The notes under the pieces: generated by a model
Told to the model about the DNA's origin: nothing
What the model saw: only the letters and a program-made list of their open reading frames with translations
Databases searched by the model: none
Position numbers and translations under genes: made by a program
Shown: positions 1 to 7,106 of the stretch, piece after piece
Position numbering within the stretch: the stretch's first letter is position 1
Layout of the letters: every line of letters begins with the position of its first letter
Origin: Crocinitomix sp.
GTDB taxonomy: Bacteria; Bacteroidota; Bacteroidia; Flavobacteriales_D; Crocinitomicaceae
Length of the DNA stretch: 43,859 nucleotides
Assembly (NCBI GenBank): GCA_030836155.1
Contig: JAURQI010000063.1
Location: 1-43,859, forward strand
Direction: 5' to 3'

Positions 1-230
1 AACGGAATTCCTACGCGAATTCTAAGCGTAAAATCATCCTTATGTTTAGCACCATATTCCGTATTTAATAAACCTGCATCAAGACCGAAAGAGATACTTG
101 TTTTATCGTCTTTAATTTTCCTAAAAATTGGTCCGCCGAGCAAAGTAAAATGATTTGATAAATTGTATTGCTCCGGCAAACTTCCTATTTTATAATAGTG
201 TTGGAATGATAGGTTCAAACCGAATGTTTT
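1..230 (-). pseudogene. Fragment of a beta-barrel-like outer-membrane protein, cut by the left edge
   Basis: An open minus-strand frame of about 76 codons runs off the left edge. It reads as alternating polar/hydrophobic strands (for example LLGGPIF and ISFGLDAGLLNTEYG), as in small outer-membrane barrels. There is no usable start: the frame begins just after a TGA at 231-233, and the other two frames upstream also carry stops. A nearby ATG (232-234 region) lies in another frame. It would join this frame if the A5 run behind it were A4, so a one-base slip is possible. No signal peptide precedes it. It could be a 5'-truncated remnant or the damaged start of a gene continuing leftwards. The family is not identified. 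Confidence 0.4.
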
Positions 231-343
231 TCATGGTCTAAGGGTTTATATTATTTCGGATCAAATCTGGGAATATTTATAGATAAATCCAACAGTATAA
301 ATACCTAGTTTTTTACAAACATGAAAATTGAATGCGCAATGAA

Positions 344-381
344 CAAAAAGGCGTATTTAGAAAGTCAATACTTAAATACGC
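344..381 (-). terminator. Rho-independent terminator of the AI-2E-family permease gene
   Basis: A perfect 9-bp inverted repeat (GCGTATTTA at 351-359, TAAATACGC at 373-381) lies just past the stop of the minus-strand gene that ends at 403. On that strand it is followed by a T-rich run (345-350). The rest of 231-402 shows no coding frame. Confidence 0.6.
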
Positions 382-402
382 GTAGAAAAAGAAAGAATTT
401 CA

Positions 403-1419
403 TCAACCCATCAACTGAGCAATCACTTTAGTGCGGTTAAATTGCTCAAAAAGAATTTTCAAGAAAACAGTGATGGGGATCGATAGAATCATACCTGGAA
501 TTCCCCATATAAATCCCCAGAACATTAACATGATTAAAACTGTAATGACATTGAGAGAAAACGATTTTCCCATATAGATGGGTTCCAGGATAGAACCAAA
601 TAAGACCTGTGTTCCGGTTAGTGTCAAGACAAAGAATAAAAGACTGCCCGATTGGTCTAATTCGACAAAGGCAAATAACGAGCAAAGAATCACTGTAATA
701 AAGGATCCGACCATTTGGACAAAGTTGATGGCAAAGGCGAATATTCCCCAGAAAATCGGGAAGGATACATCAAATAAATAACAAAATAGACCTGTGAAAA
801 CACCCGTTCCAAAACTGATCAAAAACTTCACAACGATAAACGTGATAATATCCTTTTCGATCCTACGGAAGGTCTTAACGGACGTATGCTTCATCTTTAT
901 AAAAGTGCTATTCATGACACTCTCAAAATTGATGGATTCTGATAGCCATAAAATCACAAAAAACAATGTCATCAATAACTGAGGAAGAAGGTTAGATACA
1001 AATTTTAAAACAGGCTGAGCAATTTGCATGGTCGTCTCACTGTCCAAACTAAAACCCTGACTTTCTCTATTAACACTGGGAGGTAAGACATAGGTTTGAA
1101 TGAATTCGCTATTCTCAATTTTATTCCCTGCCTTCTCCAAAAAGGCATCTTGAGTTGATAAAATCTCCTCACTCGATAAGCGCAACATAACAAATGCAGC
1201 GACGCCAAATAGAACCATTAATCCAACAGAAATACTGACATAAAAAACCTTAGGTACACCTCGCTTTTTGAGTCTTCGCATTAACGGAACAAAGAGCAAA
1301 GCAATAAACATGGAGGATATCAACGGAATAAAAATGAACGACAGAATATGCAGCAAATAAAAAATAAGCGGCACCACCAATATGATCAAAAGTCGATTTG
1401 TCGTTAAGGTTGAATTCAT
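403..1419 (-). CDS. AI-2E family transporter (PerM/YdiK-like permease)
   Basis: A 338-residue polytopic inner-membrane protein with the layout of the AI-2E transporter family (former UPF0118). Two hydrophobic segments lie at about 10-50 and one near 60-80. A soluble loop (about 85-135) follows, then a second membrane block to the end. The C-terminal half carries the typical G-rich stretches (about residues 205-225) and a run similar to LFGSILEPIYMGKSFSLN, where family members have the conserved ...P...G....L.P motif. The length fits the family (about 340-370). The substrate cannot be read from sequence: members export AI-2, Na+/H+ or unknown solutes. It is monocistronic, with its own -7 box upstream and a terminator downstream. 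Confidence 0.88.
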   Translation of the reverse strand: MNSTLTTNRLLIILVVPLIFYLLHILSFIFIPLISSMFIALLFVPLMRRLKKRGVPKVFYVSISVGLMVLFGVAAFVMLRLSSEEILSTQDAFLEKAGNKIENSEFIQTYVLPPSVNRESQGFSLDSETTMQIAQPVLKFVSNLLPQLLMTLFFVILWLSESINFESVMNSTFIKMKHTSVKTFRRIEKDIITFIVVKFLISFGTGVFTGLFCYLFDVSFPIFWGIFAFAINFVQMVGSFITVILCSLFAFVELDQSGSLLFFVLTLTGTQVLFGSILEPIYMGKSFSLNVITVLIMLMFWGFIWGIPGMILSIPITVFLKILFEQFNRTKVIAQLMG

Positions 1420-1445
1420 TGTCTTATCACGGTAATTGAGGTGGG

Positions 1446-1453
1446 CAAAAATA
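1446..1453 (-). promoter_or_regulatory. -7 box (TATTTTTG) for the AI-2E-family gene
   Basis: On the minus strand this reads TATTTTTG, a match to the Bacteroidota TAnnTTTG element, 26 bases upstream of the ATG at 1419. A TTG on the same strand lies 16 bases further upstream. Confidence 0.45.
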
Positions 1454-1569
1454 CGATTTATTTCATAAACAAGAGTCGAGATGAACTGATAAAACTGGAT
1501 GCTTCAGACAAATCCTTAAGTTTAAACGATTAACTTTGCTCTTCGACAATACAAACGATTCAAAATTTC

Positions 1570-2778
1570 ATGAGATTTATTTCCGAGTGCAGTTTCATCA
1601 TATTATTATGCCTATCAACTTTTTTCAGTCCAGCTCTGGGTCAGGAGATAAAGTGAGAATTTCTCAATACGAAAGCCGAACCTTGTAAGAAGGGAGATGC
1701 GGTTATGATTCGTATCGTGACTAAAGAGTCTGAGGGTGTTTTTGTGGAGGAATTGATCTATAAAGAAACAAAAAGGCCAATGGCCGAAACAACATACTCA
1801 TCTGCCGATTTGAAGGTAAAGAATGGATCATATAAGCGCTACAAAACGGAATATTGGCGAGATAAAAAAACAGTCGTTTCTCAGCCCTATGAGATAACTG
1901 GTTACTTTAAAAATGATTTAAAGGATAGCACTTGGGTGACACTTAACAGGTATGGCCGTGATACAGCCTTTATTAAAACATATAAGCGTGATACCTTAAA
2001 TGGAACTTATAAAAAAATAACCAATGGTACTTTGCGCATATCTGGGAGTTATTTAGTTGGCCTCGAGCAGGGCTACTGGGAGTATCGAAATAGGCGAGGC
2101 AGTTTAATTAAACAAGGCACCTATAACCAAGGTGTTCAGGATGGTAAATGGCTTATTCATGTTGGTGACACGCGCATTGGAGGCGTTTATGCTGACGGTG
2201 AAAAAGTAGGAGAGTGGACTGCCAAATATCGAAATGGAAGGACTAAAAGATTTTGCAATTACAAACAAGGAGAATACGACGGTGCCTATATGGCTTGGTA
2301 TGAGGATGGCACTATGCGTGATAGTGGATTATACGTTAACGGAAAGAAAGAGGGAGAATGGAAATATTATTTTGAAGACGGACGTTTGTCTCAATACGCT
2401 TTGTATAGCGACGGTCAAACGGATTCAAGTCAATATTGGAATAAAGCCGGTGAATTGATTCCAAAAGGACAGGAAATATATTGGCAGGATGCAAGTTTTC
2501 CCGGAGGCGAAATGGCGATGTTCCAATTTGTCAGCGAAAATGTTGCGTATCCGCAAGAAGCTGTTGAAAATGGAATTCAGGGAATAGTCTATGTTCAATT
2601 TATGGTCGGTTTGGATGGAGATTTATCAGAAATAAAAGTCTTGAAATCTCCCGATGAACTACTATCTAACGAGGCTATCCGAGTAATAGAAAGAATGCCT
2701 CCATGGATTCCCGGAAAAGAACATACACAAGTAAAATCCTTATTATTCACTTTACCAATTCACTTCCGACTGGGTTGA
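1570..2778 (+). pseudogene. YwqK/MORN-repeat protein with TonB C-terminal domain, interrupted by TGA
   Basis: The frame opens at ATG 1570 with a clear signal peptide (hydrophobic core ILLCLSTFF, then SPALGQ). It hits TGA at 1654-1656 and continues without another stop to 2778. Internal ATGs such as 1705 would give a product without export signal. The body holds at least seven YwqK-type (MORN_2) repeats: G.Y....W..DG.. units from about residue 60 to 290 of the full frame. A TonB C-terminal domain covers roughly the last 95 residues (VAYPQEAVENGIQG...GLDGD...P.W.PG). In Bacteroidota such proteins are periplasmic or outer-membrane envelope proteins of unknown role. One nonsense change just after the signal peptide should abolish the product unless it is a sequencing error or is read through. 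Confidence 0.75.
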
Positions 2779-2780
2779 AC

Positions 2781-3323
2781 CTAACTGGCTTGTTTCCACT
2801 GTTGGACATTGTTGTTAATATATCGCTTAACCAATTCTAGTCCACGATGATCGCGAATAATGCGATCATAATACTTCCGTTGCCATTCAAATTCAGGATC
2901 AATTTCACGTGCTCGAATAGTGATCGAAGCTTTAAATCCTCTAACAATTGAGGCTAAATTTTTGCGTTGCGGTCCAAATCGATTTCCGCTGTAAGGAAAA
3001 GATCGCGTATGAGATGCATCAAAATCAACCTCGTTAAATTCATTTCCACCAATGATGATGATAAAATGTATATGGTTTGGCATAATGACAAATGCGTCGA
3101 GTTCCAATTTCATATCAGGTCGCAGTTCTAACGTTCGCTGCCATTCTTCCAGTACGATTTGCCCAAGAGCAGAGAGACACATTTCTCCTTCTTCAATAAA
3201 TCCAAAAAAATGACGGTGATGTTTGGTATTGATCGTTACAAAATAAGCAGCGCTCCAAGCATAATTCCATGATTGTAAGCGACAAGAACCCCCTCTGTAT
3301 TTTCTGTAATACAGCTTTGACAT
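2781..3323 (-). CDS. REP-associated tyrosine transposase (RAYT, Y1_Tnp/HUH family)
   Basis: A 180-residue single-strand DNA transposase-like protein. It shows the HUH metal motif as MPNHIHFI (about 102-109) and an early F.T-type strand (AYFVTINTK, about 27-35). The C-terminal helix YDRIIRDHRGLELVKRYI (about 152-169) carries the candidate nucleophilic tyrosine. The length and the W.......YYDRIIR ending are typical of RAYTs rather than IS200. RAYTs are usually single-copy domesticated relatives of IS200/IS605 that act on REP palindromes. A perfect 34-bp palindrome lies 85 bases 5' of this start. The gene ends 2 bases from the end of the convergent YwqK/TonB gene. Confidence 0.9.
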   Translation of the reverse strand: MSKLYYRKYRGGSCRLQSWNYAWSAAYFVTINTKHHRHFFGFIEEGEMCLSALGQIVLEEWQRTLELRPDMKLELDAFVIMPNHIHFIIIIGGNEFNEVDFDASHTRSFPYSGNRFGPQRKNLASIVRGFKASITIRAREIDPEFEWQRKYYDRIIRDHRGLELVKRYINNNVQQWKQAS

Positions 3324-3408
3324 GAAAAATAAAATTTGTGATGGGGTTGAGAAGCAAATCTAGGATAAAAAAATCGAATTGCCAAAAGAAAAATTTCCGG
3401 CCCAAATC

Positions 3409-3442
3409 ACGGTACCCTCTCTATGCATAGAGAGGGTACCGT
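3409..3442. repeat. Perfect 34-bp palindrome next to the RAYT gene (REP-like)
   Basis: The two arms, starting ACGGTACCCTCTCTATG and meeting at an ATGCAT centre, are exact reverse complements over 34 bases with no loop. On the plus strand it is followed by TTCCAGGGGGA and then a T8 run. Its place 5' of a RAYT, between that gene and the next promoter, is where REP-type target palindromes usually lie. No second copy was seen in the window. It could also act as a strong terminator for plus-strand transcription, but there is no intact plus-strand gene directly upstream. Confidence 0.75.
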
Positions 3443-3512
3443 TCCAGGGGGATTTTTTTTCTTCTAAATCTTAAAATTTGATAAACGGTAAACCTCATCC
3501 TATTTCTTTCAT

Positions 3513-3520
3513 TAATTTTG
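3513..3520 (+). promoter_or_regulatory. -7 box (TAATTTTG) for the prolyl oligopeptidase gene
   Basis: TAATTTTG matches TAnnTTTG and ends 25 bases before the ATG at 3546, leaving a short AT-rich leader. Confidence 0.45.
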
Positions 3521-3545
3521 ATTCAAATTAATAAATTAGTATAAG

Positions 3546-5696
3546 ATGAAACTCAAAACTTTTTTACCTACAAGTGTTTTATTACTTGCTGCATGTGGCG
3601 GAGAAACCACCTCTAACGATAATGAAATGGTCAACCAAGAACCTCTAGTTTATCCGGTAACACGAATGGGAAATGACAGTTCTGTGTATTTCGGAACAAC
3701 GGTGAAAGATCCTTATCGCTGGCTAGAAGATGATCGAAGTGAAGAAACGGAAGAATGGGTTAAAACGCAAAATGAGTTTACGTTTGGTTATATAACTGAT
3801 ATTGAATTCAGGGATAAGATAAAAGAGCGCTTATCCGAACTTTGGGATTATGAAAAACTTTCTGCGCCATTTGAGGAAGGTGGCGTAACGTATTATTTCA
3901 AGAATGACGGATTGCAGAATCAGTACGTTATGTATCGTAAAAACGAAGCTGGTGAAGAAGAGGTTTTTCTAGATCCGAACACGTTTGCCGAGGATGGAAC
4001 AATTTCTTTGGGCGCAACTTCTTTTTCGAAGGATGGAAGTATTTTTGCTTATGCCATTTCAGAAGGAGGCTCAGATTGGAGAAAGATCATTATCATGGAT
4101 GCAAAATCTGGCGAAATCCTTGAAGACACATTGAAAGATGTAAAATTCAGCGGAATGAGCTGGAGAGGTAATGAAGGCTTCTATTACTCAAGTTACGACA
4201 AACCTGAAGGAAGTGAATTATCAGCCAAAACAGATCAGCATAAACTCTATTTTCACAAGCTTGGAACACCTCAAGATTCGGATCAATTGATTTACGGAGG
4301 AACCGAAGCAGAAAAACGACGATACGTTGGAGGAGAAGTAACAGAAGATGACCGCTATTTGATTATTTCCGGTTCGGTTTCCACATCTGGTAACGAAATG
4401 AGTATTGTCGATTTGCAGGATCCTAGCGGGAAAATTGTTCCAATTGTTGAAGGATTTGATAGTGATTCCTATGTCATCGAAAATGAAGAAAGTAAGCTTT
4501 ATATCGTTACGAATTTGGATGCGCCGAACAAGCGTATCGTAACTGTTGATGCCGCAAACCCAACAACTGAGAACTGGGTTGATTTTATTCCAGAGACAGA
4601 GAACGTTTTAAGCCCATCCACTGGAGGAGGATACTTCTTTACGAGTTATATGAAGGATGCCGTTTCTCAAGTGTTGCAGTATGATTACGAAGGCAATATG
4701 CTGGGTGAAGTTGACTTGCCTGGGGTTGGAACAGCGAGTGGTTTTGGTGGTAAAAAAGAAGACGAAATTCTTTATTATTCATTCAGTAATTATCACACAC
4801 CAGGATCGATTTACACGTTTGATCCAAAAGCAAGACAGTCAGCGCAGTATTGGAAACCAGGAATCGACTTTGATCAGTCGGCCTATGAGTCGAAGCAAGT
4901 TTTTTATGAATCAAAAGATGGTACGAAAGTACCTATGATTATCACCTATAAAAAGGGTGTAGAATTGGATGGGACTAATCCAACAATCTTATACGGTTAT
5001 GGGGGATTTAACATCAGTCTGACACCTCGTTTTAGTGTTACGAACGTTGTATGGATGGAGCAAGGAGGTGTATATGCAGTAGCAAACCTCAGAGGAGGAG
5101 GAGAGTATGGGAAAGAATGGCATGATGCCGGTACACAAATGAAGAAGCAGAATGTATATGATGACTTTATTGCGGCGGGCGAGTACTTGATCAAAGAAGG
5201 TTATACATCATCCGATAAATTAGCAATTAAAGGTGGGTCTAACGGTGGATTATTAGTTGGAGCAGTAATGACGCAGCGACCTGATTTAATGAAGGTGGCA
5301 TTACCAGCGGTCGGTGTACTGGATATGCTACGCTATCACACATTCACTGCTGGAGCAGGTTGGGCTTATGATTATGGTACAGCGGACGACAGCAAAGAAA
5401 TGTTTGAGTATTTATTGGGTTACTCACCTGTTCACAATGTTAAAGAGGGTACGGAATATCCGGCAACATTTGTGACCACCGGCGACCACGATGATCGTGT
5501 TGTTCCGGCACACTCATTTAAATTTATTTCTGAATTACAGGCGAAACAAGCTGGTTCAAATCCTGTGCTAATTCGAATCGAAACAGATGGCGGACATGGA
5601 GCTGGTACTCCGGTATCAAAGATTTTAGATGCTTATGCGGACGAGATGAGTTTTACGCTTTACAATATGGGGATTATTGATTATAAGGTGAAATAG
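3546..5696 (+). CDS. Prolyl oligopeptidase family serine peptidase (S9A), lipoprotein
   Basis: A 716-residue protease that should cleave short peptides after proline. The N-terminus is a lipoprotein signal (VLLLAACGG, Cys17), placing it in the periplasm or on the outer membrane. Residues about 35-110 (YPVTR...DPYRWLEDDRSEE) are the typical S9A N-terminal segment, followed by the seven-bladed propeller. The C-terminal alpha/beta-hydrolase domain has Ser565 in GGSNGG, the Asp in DHDDRVVP (649/650) and His684 in GGHGAG, so the triad is complete. The length fits the family (about 690-730). It has its own promoter upstream and a strong terminator downstream, so it is transcribed alone. Confidence 0.95.
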   Translation: MKLKTFLPTSVLLLAACGGETTSNDNEMVNQEPLVYPVTRMGNDSSVYFGTTVKDPYRWLEDDRSEETEEWVKTQNEFTFGYITDIEFRDKIKERLSELWDYEKLSAPFEEGGVTYYFKNDGLQNQYVMYRKNEAGEEEVFLDPNTFAEDGTISLGATSFSKDGSIFAYAISEGGSDWRKIIIMDAKSGEILEDTLKDVKFSGMSWRGNEGFYYSSYDKPEGSELSAKTDQHKLYFHKLGTPQDSDQLIYGGTEAEKRRYVGGEVTEDDRYLIISGSVSTSGNEMSIVDLQDPSGKIVPIVEGFDSDSYVIENEESKLYIVTNLDAPNKRIVTVDAANPTTENWVDFIPETENVLSPSTGGGYFFTSYMKDAVSQVLQYDYEGNMLGEVDLPGVGTASGFGGKKEDEILYYSFSNYHTPGSIYTFDPKARQSAQYWKPGIDFDQSAYESKQVFYESKDGTKVPMIITYKKGVELDGTNPTILYGYGGFNISLTPRFSVTNVVWMEQGGVYAVANLRGGGEYGKEWHDAGTQMKKQNVYDDFIAAGEYLIKEGYTSSDKLAIKGGSNGGLLVGAVMTQRPDLMKVALPAVGVLDMLRYHTFTAGAGWAYDYGTADDSKEMFEYLLGYSPVHNVKEGTEYPATFVTTGDHDDRVVPAHSFKFISELQAKQAGSNPVLIRIETDGGHGAGTPVSKILDAYADEMSFTLYNMGIIDYKVK

Positions 5697-5711
5697 AAGA
5701 TTTTAGCACTG

Positions 5712-5756
5712 AAAAAAGCCCCGTCTTTTGACTTCTATCAAATGCGGGGCTTTTTT
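5712..5756 (+). terminator. Strong rho-independent terminator after the prolyl oligopeptidase gene
   Basis: AAAAAAGCCCCG at 5712-5723 pairs perfectly with CGGGGCTTTTTT at 5745-5756, giving a GC-rich stem followed by a T run. Confidence 0.9.
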
Positions 5757-5851
5757 CTTATTTTACTTTGAATTAATGCACAATGATAATTTCAGATTTT
5801 CATATTAAAGAAAGGTCAGTATTAAAAGAGGTCCGGGTCAAGAAAAAACAT

Positions 5852-5878
5852 TACCTTTGTTAGTGAGTACTAACTAAC
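5852..5878 (+). promoter_or_regulatory. Promoter with overlapping candidate TetR operator
   Basis: TACCTTTG (5852-5859) is a TAnnTTTG -7 box. It runs directly into an inverted repeat, GTTAGT (5859-5864), 4-base spacer, ACTAAC (5869-5874), with a further ACTAAC at 5873-5878. The repeat covers the expected transcription start, 9 bases before the lipoprotein ATG. The second gene of this unit encodes a TetR-type repressor, so autoregulation through this site is the simplest reading. Confidence 0.5.
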
Positions 5879-5886
5879 TTATAACA

Positions 5887-6384
5887 ATGAAAATTCAAAA
5901 GATCATTGCATTCGCTGCAATAGCTGCGTTTCTTTTTTCGTGTAATAGCGCCGAAGAAAATCAAGAGAAAGTTCTAGAAACAACTTCAACCACAGAAGTT
6001 TCCGAAACAGTTGAAGAACCTGAAACCTCTCGCGCTGAGCCAACTCGAAATTCTTACGATATCGAATTGATTGACAATAAAAAATGGAAGGTCAATGAAG
6101 AGATGATGATTCATATTCGTAATATGGAAGCGGATATGCTAACTTATTCGGCGCAAGCTGAAAAAGATTATCTGCCTATAGCGAAGACATTAAAAGCTCA
6201 TATTGGTAAATTAACAAAAAGCTGCACCATGAAAGGTCAGGCACACGATGAATTACATAAATGGTTATTGCCTTTTATTGATTTGGTCAATGATTTGAGA
6301 GATGCAGAAGAGGAAGATGATCACGCAGCTATGTACGTCGAAATTGAGGCTTCAATGGAGGAGTTTAATATGTATTTTGAGTAA
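5887..6384 (+). CDS. Small uncharacterised lipoprotein
   Basis: 165 residues. A lipoprotein signal peptide (hydrophobic IIAFAAIAAFLFS, Cys19) is followed by a low-complexity Glu/Thr-rich linker (about 22-52). A helical domain (about 60-165) follows, with Cys at position 116 and an acidic segment (EEEDDHA). No family was recognised; the helical part resembles small periplasmic cytochrome-b562-like or DUF bundles only in general shape. Its stop overlaps the TetR start by one base (TAATG), so the two are translationally coupled and probably co-regulated from the promoter with the TetR-like operator. Confidence 0.8.
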   Translation: MKIQKIIAFAAIAAFLFSCNSAEENQEKVLETTSTTEVSETVEEPETSRAEPTRNSYDIELIDNKKWKVNEEMMIHIRNMEADMLTYSAQAEKDYLPIAKTLKAHIGKLTKSCTMKGQAHDELHKWLLPFIDLVNDLRDAEEEDDHAAMYVEIEASMEEFNMYFE

Positions 6385-6986
6385 TGGAAATGGCGAATTA
6401 CAGCAATCGTCAAATCGAAATCATCAATGCTGCAACTAAGTTAATAAATGGAGGTGGGATCCAGTCTTTGACCACTAAAGCATTGTCAGAATCTGTAGGT
6501 TTTTCAGAACCAGCTTTATATCGACATTTTAAAAATAAGACTGAGATTTTATCAGCTATGTTGCAATTCTATGGGCAGCGTCTCAAAGAAAAAATAAATG
6601 AAATTATAAATGACGAAGGTAATGGCCTTTTTAAGCTAGAACGAATTGTAAAATATCAATTTGATCATTTTTCGAGACACCCAGCTATTGTAATGGTCAT
6701 TTTTGCTGAAGCTAGTTTTCAAAATGACGCGATGCTATCTGAGAAGGTAAAGAATCTCATGTCTAATAAGAAAAGTAAGGTTGAAGCCATAATAAAAATG
6801 GGGCAATTAGATGGTTCAATTCGAAATGATATTGACACGGAACAATTGAGCCCTATATTTATGGGGACTATGCGCTTTACAATTCTGCAATGGCGGATGA
6901 ATCATTATAAAGCTGACCTTAACCATCAGGGAGTCGAGCTTTGGGAGACCATGCACAGTATGTTTGCTGCTGAAAACATGAAATGA
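6384..6986 (+). CDS. TetR/AcrR family transcriptional regulator
   Basis: 200 residues. The N-terminal helix-turn-helix (about 12-58) includes TTKALSESVGFSEPALYRHF, the canonical TetR recognition region. The C-terminal about 140 residues are the helical ligand-binding and dimerisation domain. ATG 6384 overlaps the upstream stop; an ATG two codons later is also possible. It probably binds the inverted repeat at 5859-5878 and controls its own unit. The ligand is unknown. The region to the convergent receptor gene (6987-7106) includes a G9 run and no clear terminator. Confidence 0.93.
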   Translation: MEMANYSNRQIEIINAATKLINGGGIQSLTTKALSESVGFSEPALYRHFKNKTEILSAMLQFYGQRLKEKINEIINDEGNGLFKLERIVKYQFDHFSRHPAIVMVIFAEASFQNDAMLSEKVKNLMSNKKSKVEAIIKMGQLDGSIRNDIDTEQLSPIFMGTMRFTILQWRMNHYKADLNHQGVELWETMHSMFAAENMK

Positions 6987-7106
6987 GCGTTTTGTCCAAA
7001 AAGAGATGCTTATCAACCTGGCTCATCATGAAATTAAGTTAGGTCCAGGAAGTGGCAAAGAGGGGGGGGCAGATCATGCATTAATAAGCTTAACTTTTCT
7101 TTGATT

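Noticed and set aside
1654..1656. TGA as a selenocysteine codon
   Set aside because: No hairpin typical of a bacterial SECIS follows the codon, the protein family is not a redox enzyme, and other genes in the window use TGA as a normal stop.
3193..3405. 70-codon minus-strand frame overlapping the RAYT start
   Set aside because: It is a shadow in another frame of the RAYT gene and its leader; the RAYT frame has clear HUH motifs.
3409..3442. Simple transcription terminator
   Set aside because: The stem has no loop and no intact plus-strand gene ends just before it, whereas its position beside a RAYT fits a REP-like target; some terminator activity cannot be excluded.
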